The notes: generated from the sequence alone by a model not told the origin. A stretch of DNA of 64,000 bases from Mytilus edulis (GCF_963676685.1 NC_092349.1:58635431-58699430); one strand, 5' to 3'. Shown: positions 1-12,345, numbered from the stretch's first letter. Program-made: numbers and translations.

Positions 1-50
1 AGTGCCAATGAGACAACTCTCCATCCAAATAACAATTTATAAAAGTAAAC
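1..50 (+). repeat. Fragment of the GCCAATGAGACAACT short interspersed repeat
   Basis: It begins GTGCCAATGAGACAACTCTCC, shared with 51065-51090 and other copies in the window. Confidence 0.6.
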
Positions 51-177
51 CACTAGTTCATATATACGGATTTGAAACGATAGAACCATAAATAAAAGAC
101 TCAGATATACATAGTCTTCATGAATAACGTAGTCAATTCAAATTGTGGGAAACAGTGTCATGGCAGTGTTAATTAAA

Positions 178-292
178 TCAAACTATGTTATAATCAAGTG
201 GTAGTGATATTGTCATATCACCAATGAAGACGTCATTGTGCGCCAAATTTCCTCTGTATTGAATTCTTTCATTCTGTCCTTGTTCACAAATT
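178..292 (-). CDS. Opsin A coding exon 6 (C-terminal tail and stop)
   Basis: The 115-bp exon follows acceptor TTTCTTGTCATTACAG and restores the frame from phase 2. It encodes a tail containing IQYRGN and NDVFIGDMTI and ends at TGA (180-178). The matching exon of opsin B (30502-30610) has the same acceptor context and nearly the same peptide with a two-codon length difference. Conservation in frame, with stops at equivalent sites, supports a real exon that is easy to miss because it is short. Confidence 0.85.
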
Positions 293-3200
293 CTGTAATG
301 ACAAGAAAGTTATCAGCTTCACATAAAAAATGTGGTGTACAATGAATTTTGCCTGTTTTTCTTTATTCTTTTATTTAAGAACCCTATTATTTTACTCCTT
401 TTTTTCATTTCTGACCTTTTTTTTTCTTTTCATTATTTTTGCTCATTTGTCTTGAAATGTTGTGTTTTGTATACTTTGTTTGTCGAGTTGTCGTTTCTCG
501 TTATTGTCCCATGGCCTTGTCAGTGTCTGTGTCGTCGAATAGATATCGGACTTTTCTTTTTATTAAACCAATGTTCATTTGTAAATATAAAAACCAGTTT
601 CACTGATATTTGTAAAAAATATATGACATAATACAAATAAACAATACCTGACGCCGGATGAAGTGCTGCTATGTTTAAATTCCTGTAATTGACATTCATC
701 TACAATTGGTTTTACTTTATTTTTTCTAGAAAACAACCTCATAGCTGCCTTTCTAAACTTGCAACTCAGTAAGGCACACACTGTCGGATTAAGCAATGTG
801 CTACTTTTTGCCAGCATAGTTGGTATTACAAGCGTCCATGGATGTAATCCATTTGAAAACATACTATAAATTGATACTATGGCATATGGGGTCCACGCTA
901 TCAGAAACACAGCTATCATTGCTAATGAGGTCTGCAAATACAACAGAGATTTGAATACTATTTGTTTGTTTAACATGTAAAAGTTAACATAGTTATAGTC
1001 AATCCGAATTATTTTGCAAAGAATTCCGCTGAAATCGATGCAGATTACGTCTTAAAATTGCAGTGATGTAAGATTTGTATTTTTGATTCACTTCGTGTTG
1101 AAGGCCTCACTGTGATTGTGAGATGTAGAACAGCAAAAAAAGAACTGTTCCTTCGATTATGGTTAGAAGTACTATGACATATATTCGTTTCGTGTACACA
1201 ATCAGTTGTGTCAAATACATTTTTAAGAGCAAAAATATCGATTTCATCAGCAAATTAAAACATAACTAAATTTGTATTCTTTTCATACGGGATTAATAAA
1301 TAATCATCCACATTCATTTTCTTCATATATAGAACTAGACTCCTCACTATCCTGCTGCCTGTTGATACTTTTTTTTTTTGGTATTGCATGAGTCATGTCT
1401 TCTTTGACTGTCCATGACGTTAAAATACTAAATCCTTGGGATGTGTTTTAGTTGATTTTAGTTTCTGAAGCATGATTTCTATTTATTAATTGTTTTTGGA
1501 TATTAGCTAGTATCAGTAACTACCAGAACTCTCAAATCGTATTTTCTTGTTAATTTGAGATGTTGGTACAATTCTTAATGCTTTTTGTCATTTAATTATG
1601 GCTTATTTAAAATTACATTTCGTCTCTTTATTTGTAATTTAATTATATCACCTTGGTTAATTGATCTATTGAAAAACATATGAAAAAATATTCCGAAGTT
1701 GGCTTGTTTTCGAATTTGTTTCCAAGCATGAATTAAAAGACAACTTGATTAATCAATGTTCGAATCTCTTCTATCCAGTCAAAATATAAACAAAAGGATT
1801 GAAAAGAAACTTGAAAAAAACCTGACTTTGCTGGAAATCATTCAATTCGATTGAGGAAAAATTCGGCAATCCTCGGTAGAATCCGACGTTGAGACGAATG
1901 GAAAAATTGTACTTTCGAGGATATTTGATGTCGTGTATATGACAAAGTCTGCATACAAGCCAATAAAAAATTTGTACTTTGTTGAGTATTTATATTTGTA
2001 ATTTACCTTTACCTACAAAATCCAAAAAACTTTATATAATAAGAATAATCATAAAGCAATAGAATGTTCAAATTTATTACATAAGGATAATCGCTGCTAA
2101 AAATAACCCAAAAAAACATGATTTCTAAATTACTGTTATAAATTGCGGGAAATGATTCTCTCATATTTTATATATATTTATCATTGGCATTCAAAATCTT
2201 GAAAAAAAAACAACACGGATTTTATAAGATGTTCACACTTTGAACTATATGTAATGAAATTATGAAATGAAAAGAAGGGGTAAGAGGGTAAAAATTTTAA
2301 CAGCAATGAATGGATAAAACAAGAGTATTCCGAATATATGACAATAAATTAAATACAAGATTGGTGAACATATTTATAATAGTGTCATACTAACCATTGT
2401 CACTGCCAATGATGTTGACACTCTGTGATACCATCGGACTTTTTCGACTGATACTATTTGATCGTTTAAAGGTGTAGAAGCTACAGCTTTTAATTCTTGG
2501 ATGATAAAATAGTAACAGTAGGTAAATATAAACAAATGAACACCATAACAGGTCAGTGTAATGATGCAGTTATATGTTATTACTGATGCTGAGTGTCCGG
2601 TCCAGTCGATACTGCATGAGGTTCCGAAGGCTTCCTGTTTGTATGAACTCCATCCAAACAGTGGTGCAGTGGTATGCAGCAAAGAATGAGACCATATTGC
2701 TACTAAAATCACATATTTAGACCTTGGTTTCATCAAATAATATTCTGGAAAAAAATTACCTAATCGTATACAGTTTACCGTTAATTTCTTGTAATTCTAT
2801 TAGCACTTTTTAGTATCAGTATTTGATTGATCTATAGATTTTTATTATTTCTATCTGTTTATAACAATACATGAAACTCTTTGTTTGTGAGTTTAAAAGT
2901 ATCACGCTGAAGAATTCTTAAAATGGTCTAGAGGTTGGAAAATAATATTTTATGATGTTGAAGGAAGTATTTAACGACCTTTAATGGCTACACAGTCCTT
3001 GCAGTGTCAGTTATTGAATGCCACATTTCTTATAGCCATGAAGTTTGTAAATGACAACAGTTAATGTCTGGTCAATTTTTATTGTATATATTTGAATAAA
3101 ATTGTATGAGGAGTATAAACGTAGTTCAACACTGAGGTTTTGGGTACGAGCCCCGTACATATAACATTTTATAATAAGATTTGTTGTATAGTTAGCTACA

Positions 3201-5480
3201 ACTGTCATTTGTATAAGAGTCATTTATAGTTTCGTTGTATTGACAAAACTTAGTAAGCAACCCAAACAGACACAAAGACTCTAATATAGATTAGACCGTT
3301 GGTTTTCCCGTTTGAATGGTTTTACACTAGTAATTTTTTGGGCCCTTTATAGCTTGCTGTTCGGTTTGAGACAAGGCTCCGTGTTGAAGACCGTTATTTG
3401 ACCTATATAATGGTTTACTTATTTTTAATTGTTACATGGATGGAGAGTTGTGCCATTGGCATTTATACCACATCTTCCTATAATCATATTAAATATGTTA
3501 AAATCACAATAATCAAACTTACCGTACTGAGGTTTACATACAATGATGTATCGACACATAGAAATGGCAGCCAACGTATTCATATCATTTTGTGCTAATG
3601 TGAAACACCAAAATGCAGAAAATGTACACCATGCATCCGACCATATCCACCTTTAAGATATTTAAACAGCAAAGTAAACCCTAAATATATGGTATTTTCT
3701 TCTATAGTTCAAATATTGCAATCTGCCTTTTAAGTTCCGTCAAATATTTAGTGATATTTTTTTTTCGATGGCTTTTGTTCTGGTGTAAGTAAATGAATAT
3801 TTAACATCCTGTTATATATAATTATTTCCTTAGTCCAATATTAATTTAAGTCAGTCTTTTATACATTGCATTTGTTGGTGTAAGTTTATTGCAGTTCTGA
3901 GAAAAAAGAATGTTACGCCTTATTTATTCAAATGTCAACCACTATGTATCACTTACAGACAACACATTCAGATTTCATTGAATGAAAACAATTTGATATT
4001 CATTTTTTTTCTATTATTATAAACCCAATTAAACAGTTTGTACTGGCAATTTGAATGCATTAATTTTATAAATCAGGTTAAAGCCGTATCCCCTCTCATA
4101 TCCTAGTTTTCCAAAAGTATATCTAACAGAAATGATAATAAGGCAAACAAAAGATAAATCATACTTGGAAAACCCGTTGATTTTATCAATCGTTTTGCGT
4201 TTGAGACCAGAAATGCATTTAAATTTAACAAAGACGATGTCTTGAGTAGGTAAAAAGCATAACTTTAAAATATTACCTGTAATAGAATGTGGTAGAGGCC
4301 CACAGTGGGTAGGCAACCGCGGACAGTAATAGATCGGACACTGATATGTTCAGTAGCAGAATATTGTGTACAGCATGGTAGTTAGGATTCCCTTTCACCA
4401 ATACAATGATTACAAAAATATTAAACAAAACAGATAGCGCTCCTACAAAATAGAACAATTGATAAATAGTGACATGCAAGAGTTTGTGTGGAATGTGGTT
4501 ATTCAATTTGTCAGTTGAGGCAAAAATAAAAGTTTTACGTTTTTGGTTTTTGTTTTTTTTAATTTTATTTGGTATCTTGTTGACCAGGACAACACATTTT
4601 CTTTTATCGATAATTAATCGAAGAATGTGATATTGCATTGCTGGTTTCTGAGTGAAGGCCCTTGCTTTCAATAATACATACGAAAAGAACAAAATGTACC
4701 CCTCGTCTGACCGCATGATAAGTATGGCTGTCAGTTACAAGGTACATATACAATGTAACATTTAGTAGTAATTTTTAAAAATCGTAACATGTAGTTCTGT
4801 CGATTTATGTATACAAGTATACGTCAGGATTTGTAGATACTGTGGAGTAACAATCTATATATTTTATATTATAATTAGATTCTCAATTTCTGTTCACATT
4901 GCATGTACGATAAGTTAAAAGTAGTTAATGATATAATAAACACAAAAAAATGATTGAAGGTGAGTTTCTATTCATCCTTTTTCTGGATTTACCTTTATCA
5001 GGAACTTTCACGTTTGATTTGAGCGGCGTCGGATAGAAATCGACCTCATCCAAATAAATATAACATCTGTTTACTTATTTCGGCTGGAAAAATTTCTATG
5101 GGCAGCCTATAACTATTTCCAAAATGAAATGATAAAAGAACCTTACAAAACAGACCAATATTCATCTTTTATTTCGTATCTGAATATTCCAAAATCCATC
5201 GAACACTTATACATGTACATGTTTACGTGGACTTGCATAAGGTCGATTTCTATCCGTCTCAGCTCATTTGTTACTGTTCAGCGCAGTGCATTATCCTATG
5301 CGCCCTATATTCCCCCCTGTAACCATGTAGATTGAAATATCTCTGTTATTTAACAACATATATTGAAGCTGCATACAACCATTACTTACCTAAGACTACA
5401 AGATAAACACCAATGCACATATACTCGGCTTCTGTCAGTATGCCTTCGTTAGGTAGATACACAGCTGTTACATTCGACAT
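178..5480 (-). CDS. Opsin A: atypical tetraopsin-like photoreceptor GPCR, six coding exons
   Basis: Coding exons, in order of transcription, are 5480-5390, 4442-4277, 3650-3523, 2744-2395, 931-648 and 292-178 (1134 bp with stop, 377 aa). All introns are GT-AG and phases join without frameshift. Opsin identity rests on Lys287 in helix 7 within LAKSSTLLNP (the retinal Schiff-base lysine), AWTP in helix 6, LLNISVSD in helix 2, and Cys94/Cys172 for the helix 3-loop 2 disulfide. Glu166 sits six residues before Cys172, which is the bovine Glu181 position; Ser97 occupies the bovine Glu113 position. Helices lie at about 22-46, 57-80, 93-116, 138-158, 185-210, 246-270 and 277-298. An N-glycosylation sequon is at Asn3. 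Oddities: CRY (118-120) replaces DRY, and NPTVC (293-297) replaces NPxxY. The use of Glu181, the YCYY in helix 5 and the FRKA after helix 7 suggest the peropsin/neuropsin/RGR side. Class assignment is uncertain; being an opsin is not. A sister gene lies at 30502-39097. Confidence 0.9.
460..545 (+). repeat. Fragment of the CCATGGCGTTGTCAGT repeat inside opsin A intron 5
   Basis: It shares the TTCTATGTTGTG-type and CCATGGCNTTGTCAGT segments with 18100-18200. Confidence 0.4.
648..931 (-). CDS. Opsin A coding exon 5 (helices 6-7, retinal lysine)
   Basis: The 284-bp exon begins after acceptor TATTTGCAG with TSLAMIAVFLIAWTPYA (helix 6). It includes Lys287 and NPTVC in helix 7, then CKFRKAAMRLF and a Ser/Thr-containing tail. 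Donor CAG/GTATTG at 647 leaves phase 2. The frame stays open to a stop at 575-577, but similarity to the paralog ends precisely at the AG/GTAT shared by both genes. Splicing to the exon at 178-292 is therefore favoured over read-through. Confidence 0.9.
2395..2744 (-). CDS. Opsin A coding exon 4 (helices 4-5)
   Basis: The 350-bp exon has acceptor TTTTTCCAG before 2744 and donor ATG/GTTAGT after 2395. It covers helix 4, the second extracellular loop with FGWSSYKQEAFGTSCSIDW (Glu166 and disulfide Cys172), helix 5 with FTYCYYFI, and the third intracellular loop as far as VSTSLAVTM. It ends in phase 0. Confidence 0.92.
3270..3485 (+). repeat. Interspersed repeat copy in opsin A intron 3
   Basis: It runs from TTAGACCGTTGGTTTTCCCG through GGATGGAGAGTTG and TACCACATCTTCC, and is nearly the same as 29935-30115. 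The start is also found at 40555-40600. Its end is the reverse complement of the CAATGAGACAACTCTCC repeat. Confidence 0.75.
3523..3650 (-). CDS. Opsin A coding exon 3 (helix 3, CRY motif)
   Basis: The 128-bp exon lies between acceptor TTAAAG/G and donor TACG/GTAAGT. It encodes WIWSDAWCTFSAFWC, with disulfide Cys94, and ends NTLAAISMCRYIIVCKPQY. The first residue of the usual E/DRY triplet is Cys118, while Arg119 and Tyr120 remain. It is too short to show as a long open frame and was found by translating the region between helix 2 and helix 4 and by comparison with 36106-36233. Confidence 0.88.
4277..4442 (-). CDS. Opsin A coding exon 2 (helices 1-2)
   Basis: The 166-bp exon has acceptor TTTTGTAG before 4442 and donor CAG/GTAATA after 4277. 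It encodes helix 1, including FNIFVIIVL with the conserved helix-1 Asn38, and helix 2 with LLNISVSDLLLS (Asp67 equals bovine Asp83). The open frame extends upstream to about 4716, but that part is intron: it loses similarity to the paralog exactly at the acceptor. Confidence 0.9.
5390..5480 (-). CDS. Opsin A coding exon 1 (start codon exon)
   Basis: Ninety-one bases encode the N-terminus, starting MSNVTAVYLP, and the first turn of helix 1. The ATG (5480-5478) follows directly after a TTATAG with a pyrimidine-rich stretch before it. This suggests that translation starts at the first base of an exon and that a non-coding exon lies upstream. The donor is AG/GTAAGT at 5389. The exon ends in phase 1, and the split glycine codon is completed by the next exon. 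The paralogous exon at 39007-39097 has the same length and layout. Confidence 0.85.
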
Positions 5481-5569
5481 CTATAACGGAAAATAAATTA
5501 ATCTAATTTGAAAATATAGTACATAATAGGTCACAGATATGCTAGTTGTTATATAAAAGTTCGTTTCTA

Positions 5570-5735
5570 TGAACTTTGTATTGTTGTTTCATTTTTTGTT
5601 GCACTTCTGTGTTCTGTTATTTCGTTGCTTTCCTTTTAAAGTTGATTTGTTTGCCACGGTTTAAGGTTGTAACCAGGATTCGCTTTCTCTCAATCGACTT
5701 ATGACCTTTGAACAGCGGTATACTACTGATGCCTT
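5570..5735 (+). repeat. Copy of the GAACAGCGGTATACTACTG repeat
   Basis: It shares its 3' end, TTTGAACAGCGGTATACTAC, with 56300-56330. A reversed fragment is at 17005-17045. Confidence 0.65.
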
Positions 5736-5865
5736 AATATAACTTGAAATTGTTTAAAATGAAACGATATATCACATTTCATATCCGTATCTATTTCTGT
5801 AATTATAAAGACGGTTATAATATTGATTATTTCTATTGAAGTGATATTGTTTGGATTATCAAAAA

Positions 5866-8800
5866 AAAAAACGAAGTGATGAAAGTGCCGTAGAAAAGCT
5901 GTTACTTTCATATGACTCGGATTGTCAAAACAGAACAGTTCTGATAATGCCGTAAAAAAAGCTGTTAATCCTATATAGCTCGGATTGTCATAAAAAGATG
6001 ATAGTGCTGTAGAAAATATGTAAATATGATATGGCTCGGTTTGTCATCAGCTGTAAATTTAAATATGGCTAAGATTGTCATAAAAAGTGAAGATCGTGCC
6101 GTAGGAAAGCTGTGAAACTTATATTGCTTTGGTTGGGATGAAAGAAATGAAGATCTCGTCGTATAAAAGCTGTTAATTTAATATAGCATGGATTGTAAAA
6201 AAAGAAGTAATGGTTGTGGCGTACAAAGGCTGTTAACCTAATTGGCTTGGTTTTTAATCAAAGAAATAAAGATCGTGTTGTAGAAAGGCTGTTAACCTAA
6301 ATGACTTGGATTGTCATAAAAGAAGCAAAGATTGTGTTGTAGAAAGGTTGTTAACCTAAATGACTTAAATTGTCATAAAAGAAGCAAAGATTGTGTCGTA
6401 GAAAGGCTATTTACCTAATTGGCTTGGATTGTCATAAAAGAAGCAAAGATTGTGTCGTAGAAAGACTGTTAACCTAAATGACTTGGATTGTCATAAAAGA
6501 AGCAAAGATTGTGTCGTAGAAAGGCTGTTAACCTAAATGACTTGGATTGTCATAAAAGAAGCAAAGATCGTGTTGTAGAAAGGCTGTTAACCTAAATGAC
6601 TTGGATTGTCATAAAAGAAGCAAAGATTGTATCGTAGAAAGGCTGTTAACCTAATTGGCTTGGATTGTCATAAAAGAAGCAAAGATTGTGTCGTAGAAAG
6701 GCTGTTAACCTAAATGACTTGGATTGTCATAAAAGAAGTAAAGATTGTGTCGTAGAAAGGCTGTTAACCTAATTGGCTTGGATTGTCATAAAAGAAGCAA
6801 AGATTGTGTCGTTGAAAGGCTGTTAACCTAAATGACTTGGATTGTCTTAAAAGAAGCAAAGATTGTGTCGTAGAAAGGCTGTTAACCTAAATGACTTGGA
6901 TTGTCATAAAAGAAGCAAAGATTGTGTCGTAGAAAGGCTGTTAACCTAATTAGCTTGGATTGTCATAAAAGAAGCAAAGATTGTGTTGTAGAAAGGCTGT
7001 TAACCTAAATGACTTGGATTGTCATAAAAGAAGTAAAGATTGTGTCGTAGAAAGGCTGTTAACCTAATTAGCTTGGAATGTCAGAAAAGAAGCAAAGATT
7101 GTGTCGTAGAAAGGTTGTTAACCTAAATGGCTTGGAATGTCATAAAAGAAGCAAAGATTGTGTCGTAGAAAAGCTGTTAACCTAAATGACTTGGATTGTC
7201 ATAAAAGAAGCAAAGATCGTGTTGTAGAAAGGCTGTTAACGTAAATGGCTTGGAATGTCATAAAAGAAGCAAAGATCGTGTTGTAGAAAAGCTGTTAACC
7301 AAAATGGCTTGGAATGTCATAAAAGAAGCAAAGATCGTGTTGTAGAAAGGCTGTTAACCTAAATGGCTTGGAATGTCATAATAGAAGCAAAGATCGTGTT
7401 GTAGAAAGGCTGTTAACCTAAATGGCTTGGAATGTCATAAAAGAAGCAAAGATCGTGTTGTAGAAAGGCTGTTAACCTAAATGGCTGGGAATGTCAGAAA
7501 GGAAGCAAAGATCGTGTTGTAGAAAGGCTGTTAACCTAAATGGCTTGGAATGTCATAAAAGAAGCAAAGATCATGTTGTAGAAAGGCTGTTAACCTAAAT
7601 GGCTTGGAATGTCATAAAAGAAGCAAAGATCGTGTTGTAGAAAGGCTGTTAACCTAAATGGCTGGGAATGTCAGAAAGGAAGCAAAGATCGTGTTGTAGA
7701 AAGGCTGTTAACCTAAATGGCTTGGAATGTCATAAAAGAAGCAAAGATCATGTTGTAGAAAGGCTGTTAACCTAAATGGCTTGGAATGTCATAAAAGAAG
7801 CAAAGATCGTGTTGTAGAAAGGCTGTTAACCTAAATGGCTTGGAATGTCATAAAAGAAGCAAAGATCGTGTTGTAGAAAGGCTGTTAACCTAAATGGCTT
7901 GGAATGTCATAAAAGAAGCAAAGATCGTGTTGTAGAAAGGCTGTTAACCTAAATGGCTTGGAATGTCATAAAAGAAGCAAAGATCGTGTTGTAGAAAGGC
8001 TGTTAACCTAAATGGCTTGGAATGTCATAAAAGAAGCAAAGATCGTGTTGTAGAAAGGCTGTTAACCTAAATGACTTGGATTGTCATAAAAGAAGTAAAG
8101 ATTGTGTCGTAGAAAGGCTGTTAACCTAATTGGCTTGGAATGTCAGAAAAGAAGCAAAGATTGTGTCGTAGAAAGGTTGTTAACCTAAATGGCTTGGAAT
8201 GTCATAAAAGAAGCAAAGATCGTGTTGTAGAAAGGCTGTTAACCTAAATGGCTTGGAATGTCATAAAAGAAGCAAAGATAGTGTTGTAGAAAGGTTGTTA
8301 ACCTAAATGGCTTGGAATGTCATAAAAGAAGCAAAGATCGTGTTGTAGAAAGGCTGTTAACCTAAATGGCTTGGAATGTCATAAAAGAAGCAAAGATCGT
8401 GTTGTAGAAAGGCTGTTAACCTAAATGGCTTGGAATGTCATAAAAGAAGCAAAGATCGTGTTGTAGAAAGGCTGTTAACCTAAATGGCTTGGAATGTCAT
8501 AAAAGAAGCAAAGATCGTGTTGTAGAAAGGCTGTTAACCTAAATGGCTTGGAATGTCATAAAAGAAGCAAAGATCGTGTTGTAGAAAGGCTGTTAACCTA
8601 AATGGCTTGGAATGTCATAAAAGAAGCAAAGATCGTGTTGTAGAAAGGCTGTTAACCTAAATGGCTTGGAATGTCATAAAAGAAGCAAAGATCGTGTTGT
8701 AGAAAGGCTGTTAACCTAAATGGCTTGGAATGTCATAAAAGAAGCAAAGATCGTTTTGTAGAAAGGCTGTTAACCTAAATGGCTTGGAATGTCATAAAAA

Positions 8801-8868
8801 AGTGAAGAACATGCAGTTGAAAAGCTGTGAATTTAATGTGGCCTTGATTGTCATTAAAAAAAAATGAA
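5866..8868. repeat. 59-bp minisatellite, about 50 copies
   Basis: The unit contains GGCTGTTAACCTAAATG, CTTGGATTGTCATAAAAG and AAGCAAAGAT segments; the sequence shifts by exactly one base per 60. Units at both edges are diverged and the centre is nearly identical. Two main variants differ at ATTGTGTCG versus ATCGTGTTG and at GACTTGGATT versus GGCTTGGAAT. It is not coding: each unit contains stops and 59 is not a multiple of three. It lies in the proposed first intron of opsin A. Confidence 0.97.
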
Positions 8869-11037
8869 GAAAAATTATGATTTGTTCTTTTTTTGTGATT
8901 AAAGTTGATACCGCAGGTGAACAAACTTACTCTTATGACTGTGCATTATAATTCAAGATAAACGTCCAACTTTTAATTAAGTCATCTAAGTAGTATTCAT
9001 CTCTTATTATATCATACTTTATTTGTAATCGCCAGAATGACATGTCTACACAATGACATGATTGAGGTATTAGCGGTGTATTTAAAGAACACATAGCATC
9101 GTAGTACTCAAAAAGAAGGACGCATGGAATTTGACGTTTCAGAATCTAATGCATTCTGGGTAATATTTTCAATAGCGTACACTAAAACGTTGTGATTGGA
9201 TTAAAACATGCTAAACAATGGAAATTGGGCCAATAACGTAACGTTATTTTCATTTTGCTGTACGAACAATGAAATTACCTAAAGTCCTTTAGTTTCTGAA
9301 ATGGCGAATTGAATCATTTGGATTGAGTGAGTATTGGTTGCTTCATGTTCATTTGTTCATTGCCAACAACCATTTGGAACAAAAGATCTCACGGTCTTTG
9401 TTATTGTATCAAACATATAGTAGTGTATGCATAGAAAACTGTTTGTTAAGGAAAACTACAACACGAAGATAAAACATATATTCAGTATACTAGTGTTGCC
9501 TTTGTATATAACGGTTTTACAACTACCATCATATATACTCTAGTTCATTTATATTCTACGATAAGGGATATTAAAAATGTGAAGGTTTTAATAATATTGT
9601 CATTATTATAATCATCATTATTATTATAATCATTATTGTTATTACTACAGTTATAATTATTGTTATTATTTCAACTTTGAGGTTCTTGAAATTTGAACAA
9701 TATATATGTCCTACGGAGAGAACAAAATATAATAAATGAATCGTTTCTTGGAGCTATATGTATAAAAAGAAAACCAGGTTAATTAATACACAATAAATAT
9801 AATACAATTTGAAATAATTGACCACGAGACAACATTCAATCAGAGACAAAATTATACAATGTTAGCAAATTTAAGTTCATCCAAGTCTTTCCCATCTCTG
9901 AACGAAGCAAGAAGATATCAACCAGTCGAAGAAAAGTTGCGCTAGCAAATCATTGTTACACTTAATACAAACATCGGCAAAATGATGATGTTTTTTTAAA
10001 GATATTTTATATATTTTCACTTCACTGCTAACATTTATTCATTTCATTATCATAAATAGTTGTAAAAGAACACTGATAAAAAAACAGCCGTTACAAATTT
10101 AAACAAATGATTTTCGAACTTATCTACTTTGATACAAATATGGGTGTTATTCAGACGAGAACGTAACCTACGCCACCAATACAAAAAACAAATTTGATTT
10201 ATAGTTTGAATTACAGTCAAATTTGGTACTTTAACTTCTATGAGAAACATCTGTAAACAAAAATGTATTGATCCCTGCATGCAGTTTTAAAAAATTTCTC
10301 TTTTTCACAACACTAACGTAAATATGACAAAATACCTATGCATCTATCTTTCTTCATCTATTCGTTTATAGGGTGTTTCAAAATATCATTATATACTGGA
10401 ATACAAACTAATATTAATACCATTGGAAACTATTTACCCAAGTATTGTTATATGTAGGTGAACAAGTGTAGCAGGAAGTAGTAAAACGAGTGTTCAGGGC
10501 GACATGTTTTGCAATTTATCAGCGGTAAAGGCATCTGTAGTACATGGGTACTAAGAATTAGTTGTACAAAATCATCTACATTGGATTCGTGAAACGCACT
10601 TGAAATATTCAACCGTCAATTTATTTTCATGTAAAAATAAGCAGGTGTGGTATGAATTGCCAATGAGGCAACTATACAAACAAATCAAAAGAAGTGAAAT
10701 AGTATATAAGCAATTATTCATCCTGTTTGAATGGATTTTTTTTATAAGAGTGTATTTGAAAATTTCTTGCTTTGATCTTAAATCCGTATGTCGATTTTAG
10801 TGTTCGCTTATAACTAAAACCATGGTTGGTTCCAGTTCCGTTTCCAAAAATTCATTTTCAATTCAAAATTTTTAAGTTGAAGCAATTAGCTCCTTATGTT
10901 CTTCTTTCAATTGGTTCACTGTATAAATCATGACTGTATCTAATTGATAAGATCAAACTCCAAGTTTTTTGTTGATCTCTTTGTCGTGTCATGCTTGAAT
11001 CTGAACAACTAATATGATATTAATGGTTATCAATTTA

Positions 11038-11069
<32 letters not shown>

Positions 11070-11409
11070 CATTATTATTATTAATAATACATGTAAATCA
11101 GGTTGATAAATACATTATAAATACAAGATGCAGTATGATTTTCAATAAGATTGATATCAATCAAACATTCGGAGCTATAGGTCACCCGTCAGTGAAGGAG
11201 TCAAGACAACTTAACAATTGCAAGAAAACATTACCATTTACTAGTATATTATATATGTGTTCTGTTCTGTGGACGTAAATGTGATTTTTAAGTATTTATC
11301 CAGCAATCTTGAATCAATTCTCTGTTAATATGGTGTTTATTCACTAAACTGAAATAGAAAAAGTAACACTACAGTGAATAAGAATGCAAAAATTAAAGAA
11401 TAAACTTAC
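8869..11409. other. Proposed opsin A first intron, distal part; no gene seen
   Basis: A segment near 8965-9030 (CTTTTAATTAAGTC, then ATATCATACTTTAT) is also found near 39855-39905, at the corresponding place in opsin B intron 1. Imperfect ATT runs are at 9590-9668 and 11038-11090. No coding frame with family features. Confidence 0.5.
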
Positions 11410-11560
11410 CTTAAGATTATATCAATTATAAGGTGATGCCAACATCCGAGTATGTTAAATGCTTATAGTTAAATGATTGGGAAATAATTGATTTATTAAT
11501 TCATAAGGTGTAAGTACGTCAAGAGCAACGCCTGACTTGTATCGTTTTTCAAATAGGCGT
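11410..11560 (-). promoter_or_regulatory. Candidate untranslated first exon and promoter of opsin A
   Basis: On the minus strand the block ends CTTAAG/GTAAGTTTA, a strong 5' splice site at 11409. The preceding ~60 bases align with the block ending at 44651 upstream of opsin B (shared GCATTT-CACA-like core). The distance to the ATG exon acceptor is 5.9 kb against 5.6 kb in opsin B. The 5' end of the exon cannot be fixed from sequence. No coding frame is implied. Confidence 0.45.
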
Positions 11561-12115
11561 TATTCTTATTTATGACGAATTCTCAAAATACAGAATTATG
11601 TTACAATTTCTAATCAAGAATATGAAAGTCTAAAACGTCTAACTAAACTAACGATGGACATTTGTCATTCTTTTAAAAGTACGAAATAAAAAAAATGAAA
11701 TAATAAATGTTCCCATCTGCGTCATTTTTGTTTTCAATTTATCTGTATGTAGAAGACAATTAAATTTGTCTCAATATTTGTTTTCAATTTTCAAATCGCA
11801 GACAATATTATTTATATGCTCCATTGTATGCATATTTTGTTTATTTTCATTTCTGTAAGACATCTACTTTGAAGAAGTTTGTTTTACATGTACACGTTTC
11901 TACGTACTCTGTGTGATATCAATTAAACGCGTTTTAAAGGTATTATAAAAGATAATTCTTTGAGAATTCCTCGTAATCGCATATTTTCATTTCAAAAATT
12001 TAATAATGCTCTAACGGGAGTAAAATTAAAAACTAGAATGTTAAATTTGGTAAAGTGTTGTACTTTTTTTTATATTTCAGTCATATATTGAAAAATGTAA
12101 TGTGAAATAAAAATA

Positions 12116-12345
12116 AGAAGATGTAACATGATTGCTAATGAGTGACTCTCTTCAAACGTTCAAATAATACAGATACTAACAACTATAGGTCACCGCACGG
12201 CCTTCAACAAATAGAAAACCAGGACCACGAAGTCAGCTACAAAAGGCCCTGCAATGACAAATGTCAAACAATTCAAACAAGATATCTTTGTTCAATGTTG
12301 ATATACAGCAACAAACGACAATTCTATCAAAGCATTTCAAGTTTC
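12116..12345 (+). repeat. Short interspersed repeat (CAATGAGACAACT family)
   Basis: It contains CACCGCACGGCCTTCAACAA, AAACCAGGACC and GAAGTCAGCTACAAAAGG, matching 51105-51215 in order. Confidence 0.75.

Noticed and set aside
575..647. Read-through of exon 5 in opsin A to the stop at 575-577
   Set aside because: Similarity to opsin B stops exactly at the shared donor and resumes in the exon at 178-292. It could still be an intron-retention form.
4443..4716. Open frame continuing upstream of opsin A exon 2, giving a possible long N-terminus
   Set aside because: It crosses a good acceptor (TTTTGTAG), is low-complexity, lacks similarity to opsin B, and the phase-1 exon at 5390-5480 fits the start better.
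5866..8868. Array of regularly spaced near-identical units resembling a CRISPR array
   Set aside because: There is no unique spacer; the whole 59-bp period is conserved, and the locus is eukaryotic. It is a minisatellite.
9858..9946. Short frame MLANLSSSKSFPSLNEARR with protein-like composition
   Set aside because: Only 28 codons, no splice sites or homolog recognised, and within the proposed opsin A first intron.
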